64,000 nucleotides of DNA from Salinicola rhizosphaerae (GCF_014652715.1 NZ_BMZI01000006.1:281082-345081), one strand, 5' to 3'. Shown: positions 18,176 to 27,704, counted from the stretch's first letter. Program-made: numbers and translations. The notes: a model not told the origin generated them from the sequence alone.

Positions 18176-19387
18176 ATGTCGCAACCGACCGATCTCGACT
18201 GCCTCCCCGAAGACGCCGCCCGCGCGCTGCTCGTCGGCCGCGTCTGGCGAACCTACGATGACGCCTCCGCCGGCCCGGCTCTGGTCGCCCTTCGTGAAGG
18301 CGAGCTGTTCGACATCTCCAACCACGCCGCGACCATGGCCGATCTGCTGGAGCGCAGCGACGCTGCCGACATCATCCGCCTGGCCCCCGGGGAGTCACTG
18401 GGCACGCTCGCCGGCATTCTCGCCAACGCGCAAGAACGCGAGCCGACACCGCCGTATCTGCTCGCCCCGTGCGACGTGCAGGCGATCAAGGCGTGCGGCG
18501 TAACCTTTGCGGTCAGCCTGCTGGAACGCGTGATCGAAGAGCAGGCCGGCGGTGATCTGAATCGCGCCAACGCGCTGCGTCAGGAGATCCAGTCGCTGAT
18601 TGGCGGCGATCTTTCACGCATCGAGCCGGGTTCACCGGAAGCCATGGCACTCAAGGCCGAGCTGCAGGCGCGCGGCGGCTGGTCACAGTACATGGAGGTC
18701 GGCATCGGGCCGGATGCGGAAGTCTTCTCGAAGGCGCAGCCGCTGTCTGCCGTCGGTCACGGCGCTCGGGTCGGGCTGCATCCGGCCTCGCAGTGGAACA
18801 ATCCCGAGCCGGAGATCGTGCTTGCCGTGGACGCCAGCGGACAGGTGCGAGGTGCCACGCTCGGCAACGACGTCAATCTGCGCGACATCGAGGGGCGCAG
18901 CGCCCTGCTGCTCGGCAAGGCCAAGGACAATAATGCCTCGTGCGCCATTGGCCCGTTCATCCGGCTGTTCGACGAGCACTTCGGCATCGACGATGTGCGC
19001 TCGGCCAAGGTGTCGCTGCGAATCGAGGGCGAGGACGACGATTTCGTGCTCGAGGGCGAGAGCGACATGCGTGAAATCAGCCGCGATCCGCTCGACCTGG
19101 TGGCACAGACCCGAGGCGCTCACCATCAATATCCGGACGGCTTCATGCTGTTCCTCGGCACGATGTTCTCGCCCATTCAGGATCGCGACGGCAAAGGCCA
19201 GGGATTCACGCACCACGTCGGCGATCGCGTGACGATCGCCACGCCGCGACTAGGCGCCCTTTGCAATACTGTCGACCGCAGCGATCGACTGCCGCCCTGG
19301 GAGTTCGGCATCCGTGCGCTGCTTGCCCACCACGCCCGACGACGCGCCGCCAGCGAGGGCACCGACGGTGATACCGGCCGGCCATGA
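18176..19387 (+). CDS. xylX: 2-keto-3-deoxyaldonate dehydratase, XylX-like (FAH superfamily)
   Basis: Expected to dehydrate 2-keto-3-deoxy-D-xylonate (or the arabinonate isomer) to 2-oxoglutarate semialdehyde in the Weimberg route. The 403-residue protein resembles Caulobacter XylX along its length: LLAPCDVQAIKACGVTFAVS, RVIEEQAGGD, GPDAEVFSKAQPLSAVG, NNPEPEIVLAVD, GNDVNLRDIEGRSALLL and HQYPDGFMLFLGTMF. Metal ligands should be the glutamates in NPEPE and the aspartate in NDVNLRD. No semialdehyde dehydrogenase is in the window, so that step must be encoded elsewhere. Confidence 0.85.
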   Translation: MSQPTDLDCLPEDAARALLVGRVWRTYDDASAGPALVALREGELFDISNHAATMADLLERSDAADIIRLAPGESLGTLAGILANAQEREPTPPYLLAPCDVQAIKACGVTFAVSLLERVIEEQAGGDLNRANALRQEIQSLIGGDLSRIEPGSPEAMALKAELQARGGWSQYMEVGIGPDAEVFSKAQPLSAVGHGARVGLHPASQWNNPEPEIVLAVDASGQVRGATLGNDVNLRDIEGRSALLLGKAKDNNASCAIGPFIRLFDEHFGIDDVRSAKVSLRIEGEDDDFVLEGESDMREISRDPLDLVAQTRGAHHQYPDGFMLFLGTMFSPIQDRDGKGQGFTHHVGDRVTIATPRLGALCNTVDRSDRLPPWEFGIRALLAHHARRRAASEGTDGDTGRP

Positions 19388-19393
19388 AACCTG

Positions 19394-20320
19394 TCAGTCT
19401 CCGCGAGCCAGCAGCATGTCGATGAACTCACCGACCAGCGCCGGCACCTCTTCGCGCTTGCGCGTCAGTACGCCGTAGTATCCGAGCGGTTCGCCAATGG
19501 TCAGCGGCAGCGCCGCGAATGCGCCTGCCGACACTGCCGTTCGAAGCACCGAGGTCGGCAACAGCGCAATGGCGTCGGAGGCCCCGACCATCTGCAGCGT
19601 GGTCTGGGTCGACGTCGTCTCGACCACGTTGCGTGGCGAAGGTACCCCGGCTTCCGCCAGCGCCGCCTCGAACAGGCCGCGCATCGGACTCCGCATCGGG
19701 TGCAGCACCCAAGGCCAGCGAATTACCTCACCCAGCCCCGGCATCCCCTCGCACAGCGGATGCCCTGCCCTGACGACAACGGAGACAGGCTCCGCCTGAA
19801 GCGGCACGAAATCGAACAGATGGCGCTGTGCCGCGTCGGTAAACCGACCGATCGCCACGTCGAGGCGCTTGTACTCGAGATCCACCAGCAGCCGATCGCT
19901 GGAATTCTCCACCAGACTCACCGCCAGTTGCGGCCGGCGCGCCTTGATCGCGGTAATCGCCTGCGGCAATACCAGCGGCGCGGCACCGGGCACTGCACCG
20001 ATCGCCAACTTGCCGTGACCGCCCTCCCGCAATGACACCAGGTCATCGATCAATCGATCGGTATCGTTGAGCACGCTGCGGGCGTAGCGCACGAGCAGGC
20101 GTCCGGCATCCGTGACCTCCATTGCTCGCGGCTGACGACGAAATAGCGTCATGCCGAAGAAGGTTTCGATGTCCTTGAGCATTTTGCTGGCCGCCGGCTG
20201 GCTCATGTTCATGTGCCGAGCGGTGCTGTGAAGGTTGCGACTTTCGTCCAGCGTCACCAAAAGCACCAGGTGCTTGAGTCGCAGCCAGCTCTTCACGTGA
20301 ATTCGACTATCGTTGGACAT
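19394..20320 (-). CDS. LysR family transcriptional regulator
   Basis: A 308-residue LysR regulator: N-terminal winged helix (HSTARHMNMSQPAASKMLKDIE, about residues 24-46) and a two-lobed substrate-binding domain (about 95-300). The start at 20320 has GAGGAG seven bases upstream. It converges on the xylX-like gene and is divergent from L-fuconate dehydratase, so it may control either cluster. A perfect T-N11-A palindrome at 20386 lies in the divergent promoter region. Confidence 0.9.
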   Translation of the reverse strand: MSNDSRIHVKSWLRLKHLVLLVTLDESRNLHSTARHMNMSQPAASKMLKDIETFFGMTLFRRQPRAMEVTDAGRLLVRYARSVLNDTDRLIDDLVSLREGGHGKLAIGAVPGAAPLVLPQAITAIKARRPQLAVSLVENSSDRLLVDLEYKRLDVAIGRFTDAAQRHLFDFVPLQAEPVSVVVRAGHPLCEGMPGLGEVIRWPWVLHPMRSPMRGLFEAALAEAGVPSPRNVVETTSTQTTLQMVGASDAIALLPTSVLRTAVSAGAFAALPLTIGEPLGYYGVLTRKREEVPALVGEFIDMLLARGD

Positions 20321-20656
20321 CCACCGCTCCTCGCCACCAACCAACGCTCGAAAGCCAGTCAAAAATCATTCCTTAGTCACAAACAATAACCTCAGGTTAT
20401 CCGGGGCGCAAAAAAAACGATTATCCCGAAAGCCGACCTGTCATTAGTCTCTATCCCACAAAATAAAAACGGTAAATCATCGAAAATTTTCCGGCATGAC
20501 TAAAGTATTATTGCCGAATTAAACAAAATTAACTCCTCGAATTGACGTTCTCGCCGATCGGTAATTCGAGCCAAATGACGCACAATCTTTAGCGATGGCG
20601 TTGCCGGCTCAGGGGTTCGTTCAGCCTGGCCGGCTACGAAAAAGGACCCTATCAGC
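20321..20656. other. divergent promoter region between LysR gene and fucD
   Basis: Low-GC region with no gene. It contains the LysR-type palindrome at 20386 and a TATTAT hexamer at 20507 that could serve as a -10 for fucD, though no good -35 is seen. An AAGGA ribosome site lies just before fucD. Confidence 0.5.
20386..20400. promoter_or_regulatory. LysR-type T-N11-A box
   Basis: ATAACCTCAGGTTAT is a perfect inverted repeat with seven-base arms around a single C, and it contains the T-N11-A signature of LysR operators. It lies 66 bases upstream of the LysR start and about 255 bases from fucD. Confidence 0.65.
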
Positions 20657-21970
20657 ATGCCCAGGATCGAACGCATCGAAGTTCACGACATCCGGTTCCC
20701 CACGTCTCGCCAACTCGACGGCTCCGACGCGATGAACGCTGCGCCGGATTATTCGGCGACCTACGTGATACTGCACACGTCCGGTGATGCGCTCAGTGGC
20801 CACGGCCTGACGTTCACCATCGGTCGCGGCAACGATCTCTGCGTCGCCGCGGTCCAGGCGCTGTCGGCCCAGGTCGAGGGTCGCGATCTCGCCGAGATCA
20901 CCGCGGACATGGGACGCTTCTGGCGGGAGCTGACCAGCGGCGACAGTCAGCTGCGCTGGCTGGGTCCGGAAAAAGGCGTCATGCACCTGGCCTCGGCGGC
21001 ACTGGTCAACGCGGTCTGGGATCTGTGGGCCAAGCACGAAGAAAAACCGGTCTGGAAACTCTTGACCGACATGACGCCGGAGGCCCTGGTCCGCTGCCTC
21101 GATTTTCGCTTCGTGACCGATGCGCTGACACCGGAAGAGGCGATCGGCCTGCTCAAGCGCCAGCAGAGCGGTAAGGCCGAGCGTGAGTCATGGTTGCGCG
21201 AGCACGGCTACCCCGGCTACACCACCTCGGCAGGCTGGCTCGGTTACTCGGAAGAGAAGATGCGCACGCTTTGCCGAGAGGCGCTCGCCGATGGCTGGGA
21301 TCAGTTCAAGCAGAAGGTCGGCGGCGACATCGAGGAGGATCGTCGTCGCGCCCGCATCCTGCGCGAGGAGATCGGCGAGTCGCGCGTGCTGATGATGGAT
21401 GCCAACCAGATGTGGGATGTCGACGAATCGGTCGAAAACATGCGCCGCCTCGCCGAGTTCAACCCCTACTGGATCGAGGAACCGACCAGTCCCGACGACA
21501 TTCTGGGCCATGCGGAGATTCGCCATCGCCTCGGCTCGATCCGCGTCGCCACCGGCGAACACTGCCACAACCGGGTGATGTTCAAGCAGTTCTTCCAGGC
21601 GGAGGCGCTCGACGTGTGTCAGCTGGATGCCGCTCGCCTGGGCGGGCTCAACGAGGTCATCCTGGTGCTGCTGCTCGCCGCCAAGTTCGATATCCCGGTC
21701 TGTCCCCACGGCGGCGGCGTCGGCCTTTGCGAGTACACCCAGCATATCTCGATGTTCGACTATATCGCCGTCTCCGGCTCGCTCGACGGCCGGGTGCTGG
21801 AATATGTCGATCATCTTCACGAGCATTTCGTCGACCCGGTCACGGTCGTTCGCGGGCGTTACCAGCTGCCGCGGGCGCCGGGTTACAGCGCCACCCTGAA
21901 AGCCGACTCGCTCGCTGCCCATCACTACCCCGACGGCAGCGCCTGGCGCGACGCGCAGGCACACGCATGA
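20657..21970 (+). CDS. fucD: L-fuconate dehydratase (enolase superfamily)
   Basis: Dehydrates L-fuconate to 2-keto-3-deoxy-L-fuconate. The 437-residue protein carries the full active-site set at what I recall as the Xanthomonas FucD numbering: K218 and K220 (KQK), D248 (MMDANQMW), E274 (WIEEP), E301 (ATGEH) and H351 (CPHGGGVGL). The same family includes human ENOSF1. It heads an operon with a TRAP transporter and an FAD-linked dehydrogenase. Enolase-superfamily specificity can drift, but complete residue conservation makes this call firm. Confidence 0.93.
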   Translation: MPRIERIEVHDIRFPTSRQLDGSDAMNAAPDYSATYVILHTSGDALSGHGLTFTIGRGNDLCVAAVQALSAQVEGRDLAEITADMGRFWRELTSGDSQLRWLGPEKGVMHLASAALVNAVWDLWAKHEEKPVWKLLTDMTPEALVRCLDFRFVTDALTPEEAIGLLKRQQSGKAERESWLREHGYPGYTTSAGWLGYSEEKMRTLCREALADGWDQFKQKVGGDIEEDRRRARILREEIGESRVLMMDANQMWDVDESVENMRRLAEFNPYWIEEPTSPDDILGHAEIRHRLGSIRVATGEHCHNRVMFKQFFQAEALDVCQLDAARLGGLNEVILVLLLAAKFDIPVCPHGGGVGLCEYTQHISMFDYIAVSGSLDGRVLEYVDHLHEHFVDPVTVVRGRYQLPRAPGYSATLKADSLAAHHYPDGSAWRDAQAHA

Positions 21971-22174
21971 ACGCTATCCACCACCGTCGTCGGGTGACGC
22001 GCGCCCTGCCGCCCCCCCATTTCACTCACAACCCAGGAGATCCATCGCCGTCGCCGACTGCGCGACGCTGTTCGACAAGACCCTGCGGAACGTCCGCTCT
22101 CCCGCAGTCCGTTACGCCATTCACGCATTCGATCTGACCGGCATCGAGACGCCGGCCACGTTCTGGAGCCGAAG

Positions 22175-23263
22175 ATGAAAACAACCACCCCGCATTCAAG
22201 ATCGTTCCCGCTGCGTCGCGCCGTCGCCTCGCTGATGACCGCTGCCGTGTTCGGCCTGGGCACTCTCTCCGCCAGCGCGGCGACCGAGATGCCGCCATTC
22301 CCGGATGTCACCGGCGACGTCGTTCAGGGCGATGGCAACGACTACAGCCTCAAGTTCAATATCGGGCTGACCCAGTCCAGCGCCCAATACCGCGGCCTCG
22401 AGTACTTCAAGAAGATCGTCGAGCAGCGCAGCGATGGCCATATCCAGGTGCAGATGTTCCACAGCGCCCAGCTCGGCGACGACCTGCAGTCGGTCAGCGC
22501 GCTGCAGGCTGGCACGCTGGAGATGACCTCCCCCTCGACCTCGCCGATGGTGAGCATGTTCCCGCAGTTCGCGGTGTTCGATCTGCCGTTTCTATTTCCC
22601 AAGCCGGAAGTCGCCGACCAGGTCCTCGACGGTCCGATCGGTCAGCGAATGCTGGAAGAAGCCTCCACCAAAGGCCTGGTCGCGATCGGCTGGTCAGAGA
22701 ACGGCTACCGTCAGCTGACCAATAGTAAACGTGCGGTGACCAAGCCTGCCGACCTCGAAGGCCTGAAAATCCGCACCATGCAGAACCCGATCCACCTGGA
22801 TATCTGGCGCACGCTGGGTGCCAACCCGACCCCTATGTCATTCGCGGAACTCTTCACCGCGCTCGAGCAGCACGTGGTCGACGGCCAGGAGAACCCCTGG
22901 ATCACGATCAAGTCCTCCAAGTTCAACGAGGTACAGCAGTACGCCACCGAGACGAATCATGTCTACACGCCCTTCATCACGCTGGTCTCCGAACGCTTCT
23001 GGAATCGGCTGCCCGAGAACTACCAGCAACTGCTGCGTGATGCCGCCAAGAAGATGGGCGACTACGAACGTCACGTGAGCCGCACGATGAACGACCAGAT
23101 CAAGGAAGAGCTGAAAAGCGAAGGCATGGAGGTGACCGAGCTGACGCCCGAGCAGGTGAAAGTGTTCCAGGACAAGCTCGAGCCGGTCTACGCCGATTGG
23201 CGCGACAAGATCGGTGGCGATCTGATCGACAGCATCCGCGACGCCGCTGCCAACGCCGAATGA
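22175..23263 (+). CDS. TRAP transporter substrate-binding protein (DctP family)
   Basis: Periplasmic receptor of a TRAP transporter, 362 residues, with a signal peptide ending near residue 35 (TLSASA). DctP features: HSAQLGDDLQSVSALQAGTLEM, the ligand-binding arginine in LKIRTMQNP, and SFAELFTALEQHVVDGQENP. TRAP receptors bind carboxylates; L-fuconate is the natural guess because fucD lies 204 bases upstream. The dctQ and dctM subunits follow. Confidence 0.92.
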   Translation: MKTTTPHSRSFPLRRAVASLMTAAVFGLGTLSASAATEMPPFPDVTGDVVQGDGNDYSLKFNIGLTQSSAQYRGLEYFKKIVEQRSDGHIQVQMFHSAQLGDDLQSVSALQAGTLEMTSPSTSPMVSMFPQFAVFDLPFLFPKPEVADQVLDGPIGQRMLEEASTKGLVAIGWSENGYRQLTNSKRAVTKPADLEGLKIRTMQNPIHLDIWRTLGANPTPMSFAELFTALEQHVVDGQENPWITIKSSKFNEVQQYATETNHVYTPFITLVSERFWNRLPENYQQLLRDAAKKMGDYERHVSRTMNDQIKEELKSEGMEVTELTPEQVKVFQDKLEPVYADWRDKIGGDLIDSIRDAAANAE

Positions 23264-23355
23264 CGATCGCCTGACAGGCACCTCGAACGCCGGACGTGGG
23301 CCTCCCCGTCCGGCAACTTTTGCACGGCCTCCACTGGCCTCATTGGGAGATCGCG

Positions 23356-23862
23356 ATGAACGATGCGACGTCATCCGCCACCCGGGGATTACTGGGATGG
23401 TTGAAGCTGACGCTTGAGATCGCCGTCGGGCTGCTCGTCCTCGGTGTCGTCTTCTGCGTCACCGCCAACGTGTTCGGCCGCTACGTGCTCAACTACTCCT
23501 ATACCTGGGCCGAGGAGCTCTCCCGCGTGCTGTTCATCTGGCTGGTGCTGCTCGGCGCCGGAGTCGGCAGCCTGGGCAACGAACATGTGGCGGTCACTTT
23601 CTTTCGCGACAAGGCGCCTACCGCGCTGAAGATGGCGGCCTCGCTGCTGGCGATCGCCGTGATCTACATCGTCTGCATCTGCATTCTGCTCGGTTTCAAG
23701 GATCTGATCTCCGGCTACACCAGCGCAACGCCGATGCTGGGCATTCCGCAGACCTGGCTCTACAGCGCCATGCCGGTGATGGCGGGACTCACGTTGATCG
23801 CCAACACCATCGCGCTGGTGAACCTGCTCAGGGGCAGGCTGCCGCAAGGAGAAACGCCATGA
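23356..23862 (+). CDS. TRAP transporter small permease subunit (DctQ family)
   Basis: A 168-residue membrane protein with four hydrophobic segments and the DctQ motif NYSYTWAEELSRVLFIWLV near residues 45-63. The start at 23356 has GGGAG upstream. Its TGA overlaps the ATG of dctM in ATGA, so the two subunits are translationally coupled. Confidence 0.9.
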   Translation: MNDATSSATRGLLGWLKLTLEIAVGLLVLGVVFCVTANVFGRYVLNYSYTWAEELSRVLFIWLVLLGAGVGSLGNEHVAVTFFRDKAPTALKMAASLLAIAVIYIVCICILLGFKDLISGYTSATPMLGIPQTWLYSAMPVMAGLTLIANTIALVNLLRGRLPQGETP

Positions 23863-25115
23863 TTCTCTCGAGCATCTTGATCGGGCTGGCGATCTGCATC
23901 GTCATCGGCATGCCGATCTCCTTCGGTCTCGGCGCGATTACCCTGTTCATCTTCTACGAGGCGGACTACGCGCTGTCACCGATCGTCTCGCAGGCGGTCA
24001 ACGGCCTGGACTCCTTCCCGCTGCTGGCGATTCCACTGTTCATTCTGGTCGGCGAGGTCATGAGCGAAGGCGGCATCGCGACCCGCCTGGTAAGGCTCGC
24101 GAGCGCCTTGGTCGGCTTCGTCGCCGGCGGTCTGGGTCAGGTCGCGGTGCTCACCTCGATGTTCTTCGGCGGGATCAGCGGCTCCGCAGTCGCCGATGCC
24201 TCGGCCGTCGGCAGCATGATGATCGAGCCGATGAAGCAGCACCGCTACTCGGGCCCGCTCGCTACCGCGATCGTGGTGGCCGCCTCGGTCGTCGGCATCA
24301 TCATTCCGCCGTCGATCCCGATGATCCTGTTCGGCGTGGTGACCAGCACCTCGATCTCGGAGCTGTTCATGGCCGGCATCGTGCCCGGCATCCTGATCAC
24401 GCTGGGCCTGGCGATCACGACTTATATCCAGTCGCGCAAGAACGGCCGCGGGCAGCCGTTTTCGGTGCCGGAACTCGCCAGCGCGCTGAAGGATGCCTCG
24501 CTCGCACTGCTGCTGCCGGTGATCATCGTCGGTGGCATTCTATCCGGCGTCTTCACGCCGACCGAGAGTGCCGCCATCGCGCTGGTCTATGCCTTCGTGG
24601 TGTCGTTCGTGGTCTACCGCAGCCTGTCGCTCAAGCGATTCTTCGCGCTGTGCATCACCACCGGCAAGCTGACCGGCGTGGTCATGCTGCTGCTCGCCTT
24701 TGCCAGCGTGCTGGCGTGGCTGCTGACGGCGAACATGATTCCGCAGCAGCTCGTGGTCACGCTCTCGTCGCTGACCGAGAACAGCTTTTTGCTGCTGCTC
24801 ATCCTGTCCGCGTTCCTGCTGGTGGTCGGCTTCTTCATGGATCTGACCCCGGCCATGGTGATTCTCGCGCCGCTGATGACGCCCGTGGTGGTCAAACTCG
24901 GCATCGACCCGGTCTACTTCGGCGTGCTGATGTCATTCATTCTTGGCATCGGCCTCATCACGCCGCCGGTCGGCACGGTGCTTTACGTCGGCTGCGGCGT
25001 CGGCAAGGTCGGCATGGAGAAGCTGGTGAAGAGTCTGTTGCCGTTCTATTTCACGCTGATCGGCCTGCTTGTGCTATTCCTGGTCTTTCCGCAGATCGTG
25101 CTGTGGTTCCGCTGA
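23859..25115 (+). CDS. TRAP transporter large permease subunit (DctM family)
   Basis: A 418-residue inner-membrane transport subunit with about twelve hydrophobic segments. DctM features: LAIPLFILVGEVMSEGGIA near residue 52, FFGGISGSAVADASAVGSMM near 104, and IIIPPSIPMILFGVV. It forms the elevator-type translocation unit with DctQ and is fed by the DctP receptor upstream. Confidence 0.93.
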   Translation: MILSSILIGLAICIVIGMPISFGLGAITLFIFYEADYALSPIVSQAVNGLDSFPLLAIPLFILVGEVMSEGGIATRLVRLASALVGFVAGGLGQVAVLTSMFFGGISGSAVADASAVGSMMIEPMKQHRYSGPLATAIVVAASVVGIIIPPSIPMILFGVVTSTSISELFMAGIVPGILITLGLAITTYIQSRKNGRGQPFSVPELASALKDASLALLLPVIIVGGILSGVFTPTESAAIALVYAFVVSFVVYRSLSLKRFFALCITTGKLTGVVMLLLAFASVLAWLLTANMIPQQLVVTLSSLTENSFLLLLILSAFLLVVGFFMDLTPAMVILAPLMTPVVVKLGIDPVYFGVLMSFILGIGLITPPVGTVLYVGCGVGKVGMEKLVKSLLPFYFTLIGLLVLFLVFPQIVLWFR

Positions 25116-25146
25116 ACCCGCCGCCTTGAGTGACAAGAGAGTTCGC

Positions 25147-26586
25147 ATGACATCCAACGACGCACTTCTCGACACGCGCCTCGAAGACCTGGCCGGCCTG
25201 CTCGGCAAGGGTGGGCTGCTCACCGCCGCCGAGGACATGGAGCGCTATCGGGTCGACTGGCCCGGCTATCGCGGCGCGCTGCCGCTGGCCGTGGCACGAC
25301 CGGCGACGACACAGCAGGTCGCCGACGTGGTCGGCTACTGCCACCGTCACGATATACCGCTGGTGCCTCAGGGTGGCCATAGCGGTCTGGTCGGCGGCGC
25401 CCTGCCGGATGCCGAGACGCCGGAGCTGGTGTTGAGCCTGGAGCGACTGGCAACGATCCGCGACGTCGATCCGATCAACTTCACCATGAGTGTCGATGCC
25501 GGCTGCGTGCTGCAGTCGATCAAGGACGCGGCGGCCGAGGCCGACTGCGACTTCCCGCTCTCGCTCGGCGCCCAGGGCAGCTGCCAGATCGGCGGCAATA
25601 TCTCGACCAACGCTGGCGGTTTGAACGTGCTGCGCTACGGCATGATGCGCCAGCTGGTTCTCGGCCTGGAGGTGGTGCTGCCGGACGGGCGTATCTACAA
25701 CGGCATGAAGGCGCTGCACAAGAACAACACGGGCTACGATCTCAAGCAGCTGTTCATCGGCGCCGAAGGCACGCTGGGGGTCGTCACCGGCGCCGTGCTC
25801 AAGCTTTCGCCGCGCGCGCAGACCACCCGCAGTGCGCTGCTCGCCTGTCCCGACGTCGATGCCGTGCTGGGGCTTTATGCGCTCGCTCGCCGGCGCTGCT
25901 GCGACCTGCTCACCGCTTTCGAGCTGGTGCCGCGCACCTGCCTGGAACTGGCGCTGGAAGCGGCACCCGATCTGCGCGATCCACTCGAGACGCCCTCGCC
26001 GGTCTATGTGCTGATGGAGGTCGCGGCGAGCGGCCCGATCGATCTCGATACCATGATCGAAGGCCTGTTCGAGCAGGGTCTGGAGGCCGGCCTGCTGAGC
26101 GATGGCGTGCTCGCCGGCAGCGACGCGCAGGCCGAGAGCCTGTGGCGGATTCGCGAGGCCATGCTGGAGGGCCAGAGAAACCGCGGCGAGCATCTGAGAA
26201 CCGACGTCGCGTTGCCGATCTCGTCGCTCGGCGAATTCCACGCACGCGCCAGCCAGGAGATTCTGGCACTGTCGCCCGAGGCGACCATCATCGCTTATGG
26301 CCACATCGGCGACGGCAACCTGCATTTCAACATTCTGCCGCCGCCCGGCCTGGAAACCGAAGCACGCACGACACTGTTGCATGAGCTCGAGGAGCGGCTG
26401 TTCGAGATCGTCACGGAATTCGACGGAAGCATCAGTGCCGAGCATGGCATCGGCCGCTTCAAGCAGGCGGCGTTCCTCGAACGGCTCTCGGAGCCGGAAT
26501 TCGACCTGATGCGCGGGCTCAAGTATCTGCTCGACCCGCGCAGCCTGCTCTCGCCGGGGCGCATCCTGCCACGACCCGGCGACTGA
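25147..26586 (+). CDS. FAD-linked 2-hydroxyacid dehydrogenase (GlcD / D-lactate dehydrogenase family)
   Basis: A 479-residue flavoprotein with a PCMH-type FAD domain (PQGGHSGLVGGA near residue 75, SLGAQGSCQIGGNISTNAGG, FIGAEGTLGVVTG) and a FAD-oxidase C domain ending in YGHIGDGNLHFNI and SAEHGIGRFK. The family oxidises D-2-hydroxy acids such as D-lactate or D-2-hydroxyglutarate to 2-oxo acids, passing electrons to a membrane or flavoprotein acceptor. It is last in the fucD-TRAP operon. Lactate from fuconate breakdown is a possible substrate, but the expected L-isomer does not fit a D-type enzyme well. Confidence 0.87.
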   Translation: MTSNDALLDTRLEDLAGLLGKGGLLTAAEDMERYRVDWPGYRGALPLAVARPATTQQVADVVGYCHRHDIPLVPQGGHSGLVGGALPDAETPELVLSLERLATIRDVDPINFTMSVDAGCVLQSIKDAAAEADCDFPLSLGAQGSCQIGGNISTNAGGLNVLRYGMMRQLVLGLEVVLPDGRIYNGMKALHKNNTGYDLKQLFIGAEGTLGVVTGAVLKLSPRAQTTRSALLACPDVDAVLGLYALARRRCCDLLTAFELVPRTCLELALEAAPDLRDPLETPSPVYVLMEVAASGPIDLDTMIEGLFEQGLEAGLLSDGVLAGSDAQAESLWRIREAMLEGQRNRGEHLRTDVALPISSLGEFHARASQEILALSPEATIIAYGHIGDGNLHFNILPPPGLETEARTTLLHELEERLFEIVTEFDGSISAEHGIGRFKQAAFLERLSEPEFDLMRGLKYLLDPRSLLSPGRILPRPGD

Positions 26587-26665
26587 GCCGCGCCGCCGGA
26601 GTGCGACCGACACTCAGCGCACGTGTGCACATTCGGCCAGCAGCGCCAGGGGGGAATCGCCCCTT

Positions 26666-27655
26666 TCAGGTCTCGCGCTTGTCGGCGAGCCATCGCAGAT
26701 AACCCGGCACCGCGATCTCGCCGGCGCGGTGGAAACTCGCCAGCCGGTCCTGGACCAGGGATTCGGACTCCTTGATGTGACGATACAGGGCGTCGCTCGC
26801 CTCGTGCGGCCGGCGCGCCTGCATCGCTTCGAAAACCCGCCGGTGGGCCGCGAAAAAAGGGTCTCCCGGCGGCAGCGCAATCGCTTTGCCCAGCAGGTGC
26901 TTGCTGATCAGCAGGATGGGGCGCGTACGCTGCAACATGATCAGGATCTCGGTATTACCGCCAAGCGCCAGCGCTTCGTGATGCAGATCGTTCTCGAGCG
27001 CATCGAGCTCGTTCGGCGTCACCTTCGGATACGCCACCCTCGCCCGCTCGAGCCGCTCCAGATAACGCTCGACCGGTGCCGCCTCGGCACGCTCGCTGGC
27101 CAGACCGATCATGAAGGGTTCGAGCTGGCGGCGGGCCTCGTAGAGCTGATGGAGCCGGTCGGCATCCAGCGGCACCACGTTCCAGCTCGAGTACTTGACC
27201 TTCTCGACCACCCCCAGCGACTGCAGCTGCAGAAGGATACGGTGGGTCGTGGTGCGACTGACACCCAGCGTCTTGGCCAGCTGCAGCTCATTGAGTTCGA
27301 GCCTTCCCTTCATCGAGCAGAGCACCACATCGTGCTCGACCTGCTCGGCCAGCTCTCGCCAGGACTCGGTCCGGGTCACTGAGGCCCTTCCCCCGGCGGC
27401 GCGAAAATCGGCGGCGCTCAACGTACGCCTGACGACCTCGCGCGGTGCTCGCCCGACCACGAAACCGCGCCCCTCGAAGCGGCTGATCACGCCCTCCTCG
27501 TGCAGCCGGCCGAGTGTCTGGCGGACCGGCGAGCGACTCATGCCGAAGATATCGGCGATATTGCCCTCCAGCAGCACCAGCCCGGGCTCGAGATGGCCGC
27601 TGGCCATACTGCGCAGTAGCGCATCGTAGAGTTGATCCTTGAGCGTTCTGGACAT
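26666..27655 (-). CDS. GntR family regulator with two winged-helix domains and an FCD-like ligand domain
   Basis: A 329-residue regulator. The N-terminal GntR helix-turn-helix (about 1-68, IADIFGMSRSPVRQTLGRL) is followed by a second GntR-like winged helix (about 98-165, LAKTLGVSRTTTHRILLQL). A helical FCD-type domain follows (about 170-305, with the DLHHEAL histidine and HIKES). Ordinary FadR-type proteins have about 230 residues and one such domain. It converges on the fucD operon and probably represses it or itself; palindromes at 27705 and 27721 overlap its promoter. Confidence 0.85.
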   Translation of the reverse strand: MSRTLKDQLYDALLRSMASGHLEPGLVLLEGNIADIFGMSRSPVRQTLGRLHEEGVISRFEGRGFVVGRAPREVVRRTLSAADFRAAGGRASVTRTESWRELAEQVEHDVVLCSMKGRLELNELQLAKTLGVSRTTTHRILLQLQSLGVVEKVKYSSWNVVPLDADRLHQLYEARRQLEPFMIGLASERAEAAPVERYLERLERARVAYPKVTPNELDALENDLHHEALALGGNTEILIMLQRTRPILLISKHLLGKAIALPPGDPFFAAHRRVFEAMQARRPHEASDALYRHIKESESLVQDRLASFHRAGEIAVPGYLRWLADKRET

Positions 27656-27704
27656 GACTCTCCCTGTTGGCTCTCTGTTGGCCCTCGCGACGAACGGTCA
27701 ACGG

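Noticed and set aside
26648-26664. Terminator between the FAD dehydrogenase and the GntR gene
   Set aside because: The AGGGG/CCCCT stem has only five pairs and a seven-base loop with a weak T-run; support is too thin.
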